Assembly (NCBI GenBank): GCA_020852925.1
Contig: JADYZU010000073.1
Coordinates: 62,001-126,000 of the forward strand
From: Rubellimicrobium sp.
GTDB taxonomy: Bacteria > Pseudomonadota > Alphaproteobacteria > Rhodobacterales > Rhodobacteraceae
Reading direction: 5' to 3'
Length of the DNA: 64,000 bases
The notes below the pieces were generated by a model. It was not told the origin of the DNA. It saw only the letters and a list, made by a program, of their open reading frames with translations, and did no database searches. Shown here piece by piece: positions 45,658-54,973 of this stretch. Within the stretch, counting starts at the first letter, position 1; every line of letters begins with the position of its first letter. Both the position numbers and the translations under genes were made by a program.

Positions 45658-46131
45658 GTGACGCGCAGCATCGACTACGGCAACCTGATGCATCGGGCGA
45701 TGCGCGGCCTCATCCAGGAGGTGCTTGCCGGCGTGGCCGAAGGCGGCCTGCCCGGCCAGCACCATTTCTTCATCACCTTCGACACGACCCACCCCGATGT
45801 CGAGATGGCCGACTGGCTCTCGGACCGCTATCCGACCGAGATGACCATCGTGCTTCAGCACTGGTTCGCCAATCTGCTGGTCGATGACGAGGGATTCGCC
45901 GTCACCCTGAATTTCGGCGACAACCCCGAGCCGCTCTATATCCCCTATGACGCGATCAAGACCTTCGTCGATCCGTCGGTGGAATTCGGCCTGCGCTTTG
46001 AAACCCAGGGCGGCGAAGACGACGACGACGGCGACGACGACGAGGCGCCGATGTCGGAAATGGCCGAACCCGAGGCCCGCCCCGCCCGCGCCCCGGCCGA
46101 GGTGGTCAGCCTCGACAAGTTCCGCAAGTAG
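45658..46131 (+). CDS. sspB: ClpXP adaptor SspB (alphaproteobacterial type)
   Basis: 157 residues, GTG start after GGGGAGGG. The Sm-like domain is visible in IDYGNLMHRAMRGLIQEVL, HHFFITFDTTHPDVEMADWL, MTIVLQHWFANLLV and FAVTLNFGDNPEPLYIPYDAI. An acidic linker (EDDDDGDDDE) leads to the C-terminal ClpX-binding tail VVSLDKFRK. SspB captures ssrA-tagged proteins and tethers them to ClpX. The tmRNA gene is about 0.9 kb upstream on the same strand. It ends with TAG. Confidence 0.95.
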   Translation: MTRSIDYGNLMHRAMRGLIQEVLAGVAEGGLPGQHHFFITFDTTHPDVEMADWLSDRYPTEMTIVLQHWFANLLVDDEGFAVTLNFGDNPEPLYIPYDAIKTFVDPSVEFGLRFETQGGEDDDDGDDDEAPMSEMAEPEARPARAPAEVVSLDKFRK

Positions 46132-46230
46132 GGGCTGCCCGCATCCGCGGGCGCCCCCGCCGGCGCGGCACGGTTGCCCCCTGCGCGCGCTGCCGCTAAA
46201 CGGCATGCAACCGCATACCGGAGGACCATC

Positions 46231-47625
46231 ATGACCGCCACCCGCACCGAAACCGACAGCTTCGGGCCGCTCGAGGTTCCCGCCGACAGGTATTGGGGGG
46301 CACAGACCCAGCGTTCGATCATCAACTTTCCGATCGGCTGGGAACGGCAACCGGTGCCGATCATCCGCGCGCTTGGCGTCATCAAACAGGCCTGTGCCCG
46401 GGTGAACATGGCGCAGGGCGATCTTGACCCGGTGCTGGGAGAGGCGATCGCCGCCGCCGCGCAAGAGGTGATCGACGGCCGCTTCGACGACAATTTCCCG
46501 CTGGTGGTCTGGCAGACCGGATCGGGCACGCAGTCGAACATGAACGCCAACGAGGTGATCTCGAACCGCGCCATCGAGATGCTGGGCGGGGTGATGGGCT
46601 CGAAAAAGCCGGTGCATCCGAACGACCATGTGAACATGGGGCAATCGTCGAACGACACGTTCCCGACCGCGATGCATGTGGCCATCGCCATGCATGCGCG
46701 GGATCTGCTGATCCCCGGCCTCGACAAACTGCACCGCGCGCTTGTGGCCAAGGCCGGGGAATTCCGGGACATCATCAAGATCGGCCGCACCCATACCCAG
46801 GACGCGACGCCGCTCACGCTCGGGCAGGAATTCTCGGGCTATGCCACGCAGGTCGAAAAGGGCATTGCCCGGGTGCGCGCCGCGCTGGGCGACATCCACG
46901 AACTGGCGCAGGGCGGCACCGCGGTGGGGACCGGCCTGAATACCCGGGTGGGATTCGATCGGCGCGTGGCCGCGGAAATCGCCCGCATCACCGGCCTGCC
47001 CTTCGTCACCGCCCCGAACAAGTTCGAGGCCCTGGCCGCCCATGACGCGATGGTGATGTTCTCGGGCGCGCTCCGGACCGTCGCGGCCAGCCTGTTCAAG
47101 ATCGCCAACGACCTGCGCCTGCTCGGGTCCGGCCCGCGGTCGGGCCTGGGCGAACTGATCCTGCCGGAAAACGAACCCGGCTCCTCGATCATGCCGGGCA
47201 AGGTGAACCCGACCCAGGCCGAGGCCCTGACCATGGTCTGCGCCCATGTCATGGGCAACGACGCGGCGGTGGGTTTCGCCGGCTCGCAGGGGCATTTCGA
47301 ACTGAACGTCTACAATCCGATGATGTCCTACAACGTGCTCCAGAGCATGCAGCTTCTGGGCGACGCGGCCACATCCTTCACCGACAACATGGTGGTCGGC
47401 ACACAGGCCAACACGGCGCGGATCGGGCGGCTGATGCGGGAATCGCTCATGCTGGTGACGGCGCTGGCGCCGACCATCGGCTATGACAACGCGACCAGGG
47501 TGGCCAAGACCGCGCACCGGAACGGCACCACATTGCGCGAAGAGGCGATCGCGCTGGGCTTTGTCGATGGCGAGACCTTCGACCGCATCGTGCGCCCCGA
47601 GGACATGATCGGACCGAAGGGATGA
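46231..47625 (+). CDS. fumC: class II fumarate hydratase
   Basis: 464 residues from [20 protein letters not shown] at 46231 (GGAGG upstream). Conserved blocks are [19 protein letters not shown], the [14 protein letters not shown] region and the signature [13 protein letters not shown]. It interconverts fumarate and malate in the TCA cycle without an Fe-S cluster. The stop overlaps the start of a small DUF4169 gene by 4 bases. Confidence 0.97.
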   Translation: MTATRTETDSFGPLEVPADRYWGAQTQRSIINFPIGWERQPVPIIRALGVIKQACARVNMAQGDLDPVLGEAIAAAAQEVIDGRFDDNFPLVVWQTGSGTQSNMNANEVISNRAIEMLGGVMGSKKPVHPNDHVNMGQSSNDTFPTAMHVAIAMHARDLLIPGLDKLHRALVAKAGEFRDIIKIGRTHTQDATPLTLGQEFSGYATQVEKGIARVRAALGDIHELAQGGTAVGTGLNTRVGFDRRVAAEIARITGLPFVTAPNKFEALAAHDAMVMFSGALRTVAASLFKIANDLRLLGSGPRSGLGELILPENEPGSSIMPGKVNPTQAEALTMVCAHVMGNDAAVGFAGSQGHFELNVYNPMMSYNVLQSMQLLGDAATSFTDNMVVGTQANTARIGRLMRESLMLVTALAPTIGYDNATRVAKTAHRNGTTLREEAIALGFVDGETFDRIVRPEDMIGPKG

Positions 47626-47801
47626 GCGGGACACCCGTCAACCTCAACCAATTCCGCAAGGAACGCGCCCGCGCCGAGAAAAAGGCGCAGGCCGATGCCA
47701 ATGCGCTGAAATCCGGCCGCACCAAGGCCGAACGCCTGCTCGAGGCGGCGCGCGCCGAAAAGGCGCGCCGCCATCTCGACCAGCACCGGTTCGAGGAATG
47801 A
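47622..47801 (+). CDS. DUF4169 family small protein
   Basis: 59 residues between fumC and the ribbon-helix-helix gene, overlapping both by 4 bases (ATGA at each junction). The sequence starts [20 protein letters not shown] and is strongly charged and helical ([20 protein letters not shown]). The VNLNQFRK start is conserved in this family. Function is unknown. The N-terminus resembles the ClpX-binding tail of the nearby SspB (VSLDKFRK). Coupling to fumC and the next gene supports it as real. Confidence 0.85.
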   Translation: MSGTPVNLNQFRKERARAEKKAQADANALKSGRTKAERLLEAARAEKARRHLDQHRFEE

Positions 47802-48064
47802 CCACCGCCGCCGCGCCCGCCCCCGCCCCCCTGCCCGCGGGGCGGCCGGCGAAACGCTCGCTCACGCTGCGCGGCCACCGCACTTCGGTCTCGCTCGAGG
47901 CGGAATTCTGGACCGCCTTCCGCGACCTGGCCACGGCGCGCGGCCTCGGGCTGAACGCGCTCGCCTCGAGGATCGACGCCGGGCGCGGCGATGTGGGCCT
48001 CGCCTCGGCGATCCGCGTGGCCGTGCTGGGCGCCGCCCTCTCGGGCGAGATCGGCCCGCGCTGA
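47798..48064 (+). CDS. ribbon-helix-helix domain protein (RHH_4 type)
   Basis: 88 residues. The core KRSLTLRGHRTSVSLEAEFW gives the ribbon strand, followed by two helices (LATARGLGLNALASRID, LASAIRVAVLGA). This is the alphaproteobacterial RHH_4-type domain, which probably dimerises and may bind DNA. It overlaps DUF4169, so fumC-DUF4169-RHH is one transcription unit. Target genes are unknown. Confidence 0.85.
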   Translation: MTTAAAPAPAPLPAGRPAKRSLTLRGHRTSVSLEAEFWTAFRDLATARGLGLNALASRIDAGRGDVGLASAIRVAVLGAALSGEIGPR

Positions 48065-48124
48065 CGACAACGCCGCGCCCCCGGCAGGGAACGCGGCGCG
48101 GCAGCAGGGCGGGACGCGCCGGCC

Positions 48125-48547
<423 letters not shown>

Positions 48548-48700
48548 GGGTCACTCCGTTCCGGGGCGCGCGCGGCTTGCGGCGCCCGTCAATTCGCGGC
48601 GCCGCCCTAGCATGCGCCCCGCCGGCTGAAAAGGCCGCCGTCCGCAGAAGACAGAGAGGGGAGGCGCTGCCTCCCCTCGGCGCTGACGCGCCTCACCCCT

Positions 48701-48724
48701 CCGGGGTATTTTTCCAAAGATGAA
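48701..48724 (+). repeat. inverted partial copy (C') of the dispersed element
   Basis: CCGGGGTATTTTTCCAAAGATGAA is the reverse complement of the element core. With copy C at 48733 it forms an inverted pair separated by 8 bases, able to fold into a stem. Confidence 0.65.
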
Positions 48725-48732
48725 TGAGCCTC

Positions 48733-48792
48733 TTCATCTTTGCCCCAAATACCCCGGGGGAGTCCCGAAGGGACGGGGGCGGAGCCCCCCGC
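48733..48792 (-). repeat. dispersed hairpin element, copy C, overlapping the end of the pseudouridine synthase gene
   Basis: TTCATCTTTGCCCCAAATAC then CCCGGGGG, ending with the stem GGGGGC-GGA-GCCCCC. It shares the core with copy B. The last 17 or so codons of the pseudouridine synthase (GLRPRPFGTPPGYLGQR) and its stop are encoded inside it. Confidence 0.75.
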
Positions 48793-49810
48793 TGCCCGCG
48801 CGCAGGGCCTGGATCAGCGCCTCCATGTCCGGGGGCAGGGGCGCGCTGAAGGACAGGGGCGCGCCGGTCACGGGATGGGTGAAGCCGAGTGTCGCCGCAT
48901 GGAGCGCCTGGCGCGGGAAGGCGGCGGCGGCTTCGGCCGCGGGCGCGCCGAGCGCGCGCGCCGAGAGCCGGCGCTTGCCGCCATAGACCGGATCGCCGAG
49001 AAGCCCGTGTCCCGCATGGGCGAGATGGACGCGGATCTGATGGGTGCGCCCGGTCTCGAGCCAGCAGTCGATGAGCGCGGCCTGGTCGGCGAAACCTTCG
49101 ACCACCCGCAGGCGCGTCACCGCATGGCGGCCGCCGCTGCGCACCACGCTCTGGCGCTGTCGGTCGTGCGGGTGGCGCGCGAGGTTTCCGCTGATGCGGA
49201 TCACGCCGCCCGGCTCGAACGCGACCCCGGCGATTCCGCCAAGGCGCGGGTCGGCGGCCGAGGGCAGGCCGTGGCAGAGCGCGACATAATGGCGTTCGGC
49301 GCTGTGGGCGGCGAATTGCGCGGCAAGGGCGTGGTGGGCGCGGTCGGTCTTGGCCACGACCAGCAGGCCCGATGTATCCTTGTCGATGCGGTGGACGATG
49401 CCGGGGCGCCGTTCGCCCCCGACCCCCGACAGGCCGGGCCCGCAATGCGCGATCAGGGCGTTCACGAGGGTGCCGGCCGGGCTGCCGGGGGCGGGGTGGA
49501 CCACCATGCCGGCGGGCTTGTCCACCACGATCAGGTCGTCGTCCTCGTGCAGGATCACGAGCGGGATGGCCTCGGGCGCGATAGGGCTGTCCTGCGGGGC
49601 GGCGAGCGCGATCTCGATCGCGTCGCCTTCGGCCACGGCGGCGCGCAGATCGGTCTGCGGCGCGCCGTTCACGCACACCGCCCCCGCCCCGATCAGCCGG
49701 GCAAGGCGCGAGCGCGAGAGTTCCGCGCTCTCTGGCACGTCGCGCGCCAGCGCCCTATCAAGGCGCGGCGGCGGATCGGCGCCGATGGTGAAGGTGACGA
49801 GACGTTCCAT
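48734..49810 (-). CDS. rluD: RluA family 23S rRNA pseudouridine synthase (RluD-like)
   Basis: 358 residues. An S4 domain (LDRALARDVPESAELSRSRL, about 15-75) precedes the catalytic domain with HRIDKDTSGLLVVAK (catalytic Asp), RTHQIRVHLAHAGHGLLGD and HAATLGFTHPVTG. RluD makes pseudouridines in helix 69 of 23S rRNA; RluC-like specificity is possible. The C-terminal 17 residues come from a dispersed repeat and are probably not functional. The start codon lies in a CATG shared with the divergent DUF6476 gene. Confidence 0.92.
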   Translation of the reverse strand: MERLVTFTIGADPPPRLDRALARDVPESAELSRSRLARLIGAGAVCVNGAPQTDLRAAVAEGDAIEIALAAPQDSPIAPEAIPLVILHEDDDLIVVDKPAGMVVHPAPGSPAGTLVNALIAHCGPGLSGVGGERRPGIVHRIDKDTSGLLVVAKTDRAHHALAAQFAAHSAERHYVALCHGLPSAADPRLGGIAGVAFEPGGVIRISGNLARHPHDRQRQSVVRSGGRHAVTRLRVVEGFADQAALIDCWLETGRTHQIRVHLAHAGHGLLGDPVYGGKRRLSARALGAPAAEAAAAFPRQALHAATLGFTHPVTGAPLSFSAPLPPDMEALIQALRAGSGGLRPRPFGTPPGYLGQR

Positions 49811-50108
49811 GACCCCTCCCGAAGACGACCTCCCCCTGCCACCTCAGGCGCGGTTCCTCAAGCGGCTTGTGCTGGCGCTTGCGGTGGTAATGATCGCGGG
49901 GTTCCTCGCGCTCATCGTCACGCTGATCGTCCGGCTGTCGGTCGAGCCGCAGATCCTGCCCGAGGGCGTGGCCCTGCCCGACGGGGCGCGGGCCACCGCC
50001 TTTACCCAGGGCGCGGACTGGTTCGCCATCGTCACCGATGACGACCGCATCCTCATCTTCGACCGCTCGAGCGGCGCCCTCGTCCAGACGGTGCAGATCA
50101 CCCGCTGA
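49809..50108 (+). CDS. DUF6476 family single-helix membrane protein
   Basis: 99 residues starting MTPPEDDLPLPPQARFLKRL. One membrane helix (LVLALAVVMIAGFLALIVTL, about 21-43) is followed by a short domain (GVALPDGARATAFTQGADWF and DDRILIFDRSSGALVQTV). The family is typical of Rhodobacteraceae next to an RluA-type gene; function is unknown. Its ATG overlaps the ATG of the divergent pseudouridine synthase on the other strand. The 3' end overlaps a convergent gene remnant by 11 bases. Confidence 0.83.
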   Translation: MTPPEDDLPLPPQARFLKRLVLALAVVMIAGFLALIVTLIVRLSVEPQILPEGVALPDGARATAFTQGADWFAIVTDDDRILIFDRSSGALVQTVQITR

Positions 50109-50389
50109 CGGCAGGCGGGCGCGGGGCGGGATGCGGATCGGGGCGCGCGCGCACCTGTCCGGGCACCTGGGCCGTGCCGGTGCGGGCGGCCTCGATCGCG
50201 GCCAGGCAGGTGGCCAGCGACACGAGATTGCCGCGCGCGCCGTTCGCCGGTTCGTCCCCGGTCTCGATCGCGCCGATGAGTGCGATCCTGTGGCGCCCCT
50301 TCGGCACCGGGGGGCGGTAGGGCAGGTCGGGGGCCCCGGTCTCGGGGGGGGGCGCCCTTGTCGAGCGCGAAGTTGTCGCGGTTGCCCAT
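50098..50389 (-). pseudogene. remnant of a Gfo/Idh/MocA-type dehydrogenase, internally deleted and frameshifted
   Basis: The gene starts 1 base after the upstream dehydrogenase stop (MGNRDNFALDKGAPP). It is then thrown out of frame by a run of nine C (nine G on the plus strand, 50344-50352). With eight C the frame would continue as ETGAPDLPYRPPVPKGRHRI then ALIGA, like the start of an oxidoreductase Rossmann fold. It passes straight into a C-terminal-type stretch (GNLVSLATCLAAIEAARTG). About 300 residues between seem missing. The length, 292 bases, is not a multiple of three. I read it as decayed, but a sequence error in the C-run is possible. Confidence 0.55.
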
Positions 50390-50390
50390 C

Positions 50391-51464
50391 TCAGCCCACC
50401 AGCGGCAGTTCGCGCCCGGCCCTGGCCGAAGCGGCGGCGGTATCGACGATGCGCTGCCCGGTGCGGGCGATGGCCGGATCGAGCGGCCCGTGCAGCGCCC
50501 CCCCGCCGGCGAAGGCATGCAGCACATGTTCGACCGCGCCACGGTCCGGCGCGGCTAGGGGCGGGGCGGGCACGGCATGGGCCTCGGGGCGGGCGCGGGT
50601 CTGCACCGTCACATGGTCGTCATAGTCCCAGGAGGCGATCGTGCCCTCGGTGCCGGTGATGACAAAGCCGCAGCGCGGCTGCGGCTGTGTCACCCAGGGG
50701 TCGGTGAAGGTGCCCCAGCGGGTCTGCATCACCGAAAGGCCGCGCGCATAGCGCAGCACCGTCACCGATTGCTCGTCCACCTCGAGGCCGGGCGCCCCCC
50801 AGGTGGTGGAGGTGACATGGGTCGGCGCCTCGCCCCCCATGAACCAGGTGCCCAGGGTGGCGCCATAGCCGAGATAATCGAGGAGCGCCCCCCCGCCCGC
50901 GGCGGCGCGATACCACCAGGAGCCGGGCTTCTGCCGCTCGACCTCGTCGCGCGTCACCGCGACCTTGTCGGCCAGATGCCACAGCGGGCCGCGGTTGCCG
51001 TCGTGGAAGTGGATCTCGCAGACCTCGCCGATCATGCCCTCCACGATCAGGCGGCGGGCCATGTTGTGCGTGGGATACCAGGCCAGCGGCCAGTTCACGG
51101 CAAGGCGCACCCCGGCGGCGGCGCAGGCGGCGATCATGCGGTCGGCGTCGGCCAGCGAGGCGGCAAAGGGCTTTTCGACTAGGACATTGATGCCTCTGGC
51201 CGCGATCGCCTCGGTCAGGCGGGCGTGGTCGGCGGTGGTCGAGCACAGGATGGCCAGATCGGGCCGCTCCGCGAGGCAGGCGTCGAGATCGGTGAACACC
51301 CGTTCGGGCGGGATCGAGAAGGCCGCGGCCGCGCCCGCCATGCGCGCGGGATCCGGATCGAAGATGCCGGCGATCGCGGCTTCGGGGTGGTCGTGGACCT
51401 GCCGCAGCAGATCGCCCATGTGCATGTGGTCGAAACTGATGCCCACCACGCGAAATCGCGTCAT
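50391..51464 (-). CDS. Gfo/Idh/MocA family oxidoreductase
   Basis: 357 residues. The Rossmann part is unusual: VVGISFDHMHMGDLLRQV replaces the normal GxGxxG. The rest is standard: IFDPDPARM, ILCSTTADHARL, the lysine motif VEKPFAAS, and a C-terminal beta-sheet domain (SVTVLRYARGLSVMQTRWG). It probably oxidises a sugar or polyol using NAD(P). It overlaps the upstream permease by 4 bases and belongs to the sugar operon. Confidence 0.88.
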   Translation of the reverse strand: MTRFRVVGISFDHMHMGDLLRQVHDHPEAAIAGIFDPDPARMAGAAAAFSIPPERVFTDLDACLAERPDLAILCSTTADHARLTEAIAARGINVLVEKPFAASLADADRMIAACAAAGVRLAVNWPLAWYPTHNMARRLIVEGMIGEVCEIHFHDGNRGPLWHLADKVAVTRDEVERQKPGSWWYRAAAGGGALLDYLGYGATLGTWFMGGEAPTHVTSTTWGAPGLEVDEQSVTVLRYARGLSVMQTRWGTFTDPWVTQPQPRCGFVITGTEGTIASWDYDDHVTVQTRARPEAHAVPAPPLAAPDRGAVEHVLHAFAGGGALHGPLDPAIARTGQRIVDTAAASARAGRELPLVG

Positions 51465-52459
51465 CTCTCGCCCTCCGGTCCGTTGGCGGTCAGCCTCACA
51501 TAGAGGGCGGTGACGGCCAGGATGATGCCGCCGAAGACGATGCGCCGCGCGCCCTCGGGCACCTGCATGAGCGTGAGCAGCGTGCCGAGCACCGTCAGGA
51601 TCAGCGCGCCGGCGATGGTCCCGGAATAGGAACCGCGCCCGCCGAAGATCGAGGTGCCGCCGATCACCGCCGCCGCCACCGACGGCAGCAGCAGCGGTTC
51701 GGCCAGCGACAGCGAGGTGGTGCGGATGATCCCGGCATAAAGCAGCCCGGTCAGCCCGGCGATCAGCGCCGACAGGACATAGAGCGCGAAGTGGAGTTGC
51801 CAGGGCCTCAGCCCCGACAGCCGCGCCGCGCGTTCGTTCGCGCCCATGGCATAGAGCAGCCGGCCGAATCCCGTGCGCCGTTCGAGGAAGAAGACGAAGG
51901 CGGCGAAGGGCACGAACACCAGCACCGCGTTGGGAACCGGGCCGGTGCGCTTCGTGCCCAGCCATTCGAGGAGCGGCGCCACCTCGGATCCGGTGGCGAT
52001 GGTATAGCGCTGATAGACCTGAAGGCAGCCGATGCCGATCAGGCCCGATCCCAGCGTCATGATCAGCGGATGCACCCGGAACACCCCGGTGCCCAGCCCG
52101 TTCAGCAGCCCGACCAGCACCGCCGGGCCCATGGCGATGAGGAGGGCGGGCCATTGCCCCAGATGCGGCACCAGGGTGGCCATGACGAATCCGGTGATCG
52201 TCGCCACCGCGGCGGCCGACAGGTCGATGCCGCCGGTATACATGGTGAGGGTCTGGCTCGCGGCCAGCATGGCCAGCGGGATCGCGAACTTGACCGTGTT
52301 GCCGATCCAGCGCGGGTTCACGATCCCCGGCGACATCGCCTCCAGAAGGCCGACCAGCAGCGCCAGCAGCACCAGCAGCGCCACGATCGGCGTGTCGCGC
52401 AGGAACTGGCCCAGGCGGCGCAGCGGCGCGGGGGTGGCGGCGTTGGCGGATGTGGTCAT
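51461..52459 (-). CDS. ribose-type ABC transporter permease (second permease)
   Basis: 332 residues starting MTTSANAATPAPLRRLGQF at 52459. About nine hydrophobic segments; the family motif TMYTGGIDLSAAAVATITG and loop YAMGANERAARLSGLRPWQL that contacts the ATPase are present. Together with the upstream permease it should form the heterodimeric channel of the importer. It overlaps both neighbours by 4 bases. Confidence 0.92.
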   Translation of the reverse strand: MTTSANAATPAPLRRLGQFLRDTPIVALLVLLALLVGLLEAMSPGIVNPRWIGNTVKFAIPLAMLAASQTLTMYTGGIDLSAAAVATITGFVMATLVPHLGQWPALLIAMGPAVLVGLLNGLGTGVFRVHPLIMTLGSGLIGIGCLQVYQRYTIATGSEVAPLLEWLGTKRTGPVPNAVLVFVPFAAFVFFLERRTGFGRLLYAMGANERAARLSGLRPWQLHFALYVLSALIAGLTGLLYAGIIRTTSLSLAEPLLLPSVAAAVIGGTSIFGGRGSYSGTIAGALILTVLGTLLTLMQVPEGARRIVFGGIILAVTALYVRLTANGPEGER

Positions 52460-53415
52460 GCCCGTTTCCCCCTCAGCGCGACAAGGCCGCCGATCATCAC
52501 CACCACGACCATGATCGTGCCCTCGATGATGGCGGTGGCGTTCGGATCGACCGACAGCAGCGTGAGATCGAGCCGCAGCAGCCGCAGGATGAACACCGCG
52601 ATGATCGGCCCGAGGATGCCGCCCACCCCCCCGGTGAGCGCGACCCCCCCCAGCACCACCGCCGCCACCGAGGCCATGAGATAGGGACCGGGGATCGGTT
52701 CCCCCACCCCGGTCGACAGCGTGAGCGAGATCCCGCCCAGGGCGCAGAACACGCCGGCGACCGTATAGGCCAGGATCCGCACCGGCCCCACCGCCACGCC
52801 CGAACGGAAGGCGGCGGTGCGGTCGGAACCGATGGCCTGGATCGCCAGCCCGAGGCGCGAGCGGCGCACCGGCAGCCACACCAGCACGACACAGGCCGCC
52901 AGCACGACCAGCGCCCTGGGCAGCCAGGTCAGGCCCGGCAGCGGCACGAAGCCCAGCACCATCTCGCGCAGCCAGGGCGTGGCCGTGCCGCCCGGCCCGT
53001 TGAGGATCAGAAGCGCCACGCCCTCCCAGACATACATCATGGCCAGGGTCACCACGATGTCGGGCACGCGGCTCAGGACGATGGCGGCGCCGTTCAGCGC
53101 GCCCATGGCCGCCCCCGCCACCAGCACCGCCAGCACCGCGGGCACGGTCCCCTCGGGGCCCCAGATGGCCATGAGGCTGGCCGAAGTGACCCCGGCCACG
53201 GCCATCATGCTGGCCACCGACAGGTCGATGCCGCCGGCGATGACGACGATGGCCATGGCCGCGGTGGCAAAGGCAAAGGGCAGGACCGCGCGCGACAGGC
53301 TCTCGAGGCCGGAGAGGCCGAAACCGGGCTGGATCACCTTGGTCGCCACCAGAAGCACCCCGAGCAGCAGCGCAAGCCCGAGCACCCAGCCATGGCGCAG
53401 GACCGCGCGCCTCAT
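52456..53415 (-). CDS. ribose-type ABC transporter permease (first permease)
   Basis: 319 residues with about nine membrane segments. Typical AraH/RbsC motifs are AIVVIAGGIDLSVASMMAVAG and the cytoplasmic LAIQAIGSDRTAAFRSGVAV loop. It overlaps the ATPase gene upstream and the second permease downstream by 4 bases each. Confidence 0.92.
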   Translation of the reverse strand: MRRAVLRHGWVLGLALLLGVLLVATKVIQPGFGLSGLESLSRAVLPFAFATAAMAIVVIAGGIDLSVASMMAVAGVTSASLMAIWGPEGTVPAVLAVLVAGAAMGALNGAAIVLSRVPDIVVTLAMMYVWEGVALLILNGPGGTATPWLREMVLGFVPLPGLTWLPRALVVLAACVVLVWLPVRRSRLGLAIQAIGSDRTAAFRSGVAVGPVRILAYTVAGVFCALGGISLTLSTGVGEPIPGPYLMASVAAVVLGGVALTGGVGGILGPIIAVFILRLLRLDLTLLSVDPNATAIIEGTIMVVVVMIGGLVALRGKRA

Positions 53416-54947
53416 GCCGGCACCCGGCGCGCGCCGTCGCGCGCGGTCAGGCCATAGGCCGCGCGCAGCAGCGTCTGTTCATCGGCCCGCGCCGCCGGGA
53501 TCTCGTCCACGAGGCGGCCGCCGAAGATGACGATGGTGCGGTCGCAGGCCTGCGGCACTTCGGCCAGTTCCGACGTGTAATAGAGCACGGCCGCCCCCCC
53601 CGCGGCAAGGTCGCGGCACAATTGATAGATCTGGCGCTTGGTGCGCACGTCGATGCCGCGCGTCGGATCGAACAGGAGCAGGGTTTCAACCCCATGCGCC
53701 ACCCAGCGGCCGATCGTCACCTTCTGCTGGTTGCCCCCCGACAGGCGGCGCACCTCGCCCATGGCGCGGGTGTCGATCTGAAGCCGTTCGACCGCGGCGG
53801 CGACCCGCGCCGACTCGGCGCGCATCGGGATCGGGCCCCAGTTGCGCAGCCGCGTCAGCGCGGGCAGCGCGATGTTCTCGCGCACCGAACGCACCATGGC
53901 CAGCGCATCGGCGCGGTTGCCGGGAACCAGGGTCACGCCGGCGGCGATGGCATCGGCCGGATCGCGGAACCGCATCTGCTGCCCGGCGACGGCGATGGTG
54001 CCGGCATCGGGGCGGCGGAACCCGGCCAGCATCTCGAACAGTTCGTCCTGCCCCTGCCCTTCGAGACCGACCACGCCCAGCACCTCGCCCGCGTGCAGAT
54101 CGAAGCTGAGGTCGGTGACCCTGCGCCCCAGGGTCAGCCCGCGCGCCGACAGCCGCACCGGCCCACGCGGCCGCGCGGCGGCGGCGGGTGCGGTAGTGTC
54201 TTCGGCGGCGGTGGCGGCGACCATGGCGGCGCGTTCAAGCCTTTCGCCCAGCATGAGTTCGACGATTTCCTCCTCGACCCCCGGCACGATCGGCAGATCG
54301 CCCACGGTCACCCCGTCGCGCAGCACCGTGGCGCGGTCGCAGATCTCGGCGATCTCGGAAAAGCGGTGCGAGATGTAGATGACGGCGCGGCCGGCATCGG
54401 CCTCGGCGCGGATCACGCGCAGCACCCGTTCGACCAGATCGGTGGGCAGCGCCGCCGTCACCTCGTCCAGCAGCAGCACATCCGGCTGCGAGGCAAGCGC
54501 GCGGGCGATGTCGAGGATGCGCAGGCTGGCCAGCGGCAGGTCTCGGATCATGTCGTCAAGGCGCAGGTCCGGCACGCCCAGTTCGGCCACCCGGCGCAGG
54601 AACGGTTCCACCGGCGTGCCCCCGAGGCGCAGGTTCTGGCCCACGTCGAGGTCCGGGATCAGCGCCGGTTCCTGATAGACCGGGATCAGCCCCGCCCGCC
54701 GCGCCGCCCCCGGCGAGGCCATGCGTGCGGCCTGCCCCCGGATGCGGATGTCCCCGCCGTCATGGGTCAGCGCGCCGGTGAGGATCTTGACCAGCGTCGA
54801 TTTGCCGGCGCCGTTCGCCCCCAGCAGGGCCACGATCTCGCCCCGGGCCAGCGTCAGCCGCGCGTCCTTCAGCGCCTGCACCGCGCCAAAGGATTTCGTC
54901 ACCCCCCGGGCAACAAGGATCGGGTCGTCGTCGCGGGCGGCGGTCAT
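53412..54947 (-). CDS. sugar ABC transporter ATP-binding protein (two ABC domains)
   Basis: 511 residues from MTAARDDDPILVARGVTKSF at 54947; longer starts would run through the intergenic hairpin and the binding-protein gene. Domain 1 has [14 protein letters not shown] and LLLDEVTAALP, with a weak signature (PLASLRILDIARAL). Domain 2 has GLEGQGQDE and LSGGNQQKVTIGRW with LLFDPTRGIDV. This asymmetric pair is the RbsA/MglA type. It energises the two downstream permeases. Confidence 0.95.
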   Translation of the reverse strand: MTAARDDDPILVARGVTKSFGAVQALKDARLTLARGEIVALLGANGAGKSTLVKILTGALTHDGGDIRIRGQAARMASPGAARRAGLIPVYQEPALIPDLDVGQNLRLGGTPVEPFLRRVAELGVPDLRLDDMIRDLPLASLRILDIARALASQPDVLLLDEVTAALPTDLVERVLRVIRAEADAGRAVIYISHRFSEIAEICDRATVLRDGVTVGDLPIVPGVEEEIVELMLGERLERAAMVAATAAEDTTAPAAAARPRGPVRLSARGLTLGRRVTDLSFDLHAGEVLGVVGLEGQGQDELFEMLAGFRRPDAGTIAVAGQQMRFRDPADAIAAGVTLVPGNRADALAMVRSVRENIALPALTRLRNWGPIPMRAESARVAAAVERLQIDTRAMGEVRRLSGGNQQKVTIGRWVAHGVETLLLFDPTRGIDVRTKRQIYQLCRDLAAGGAAVLYYTSELAEVPQACDRTIVIFGGRLVDEIPAARADEQTLLRAAYGLTARDGARRVPA

Positions 54948-54973
54948 GGCGGGCGGAAACTCCGGACAGGAAA

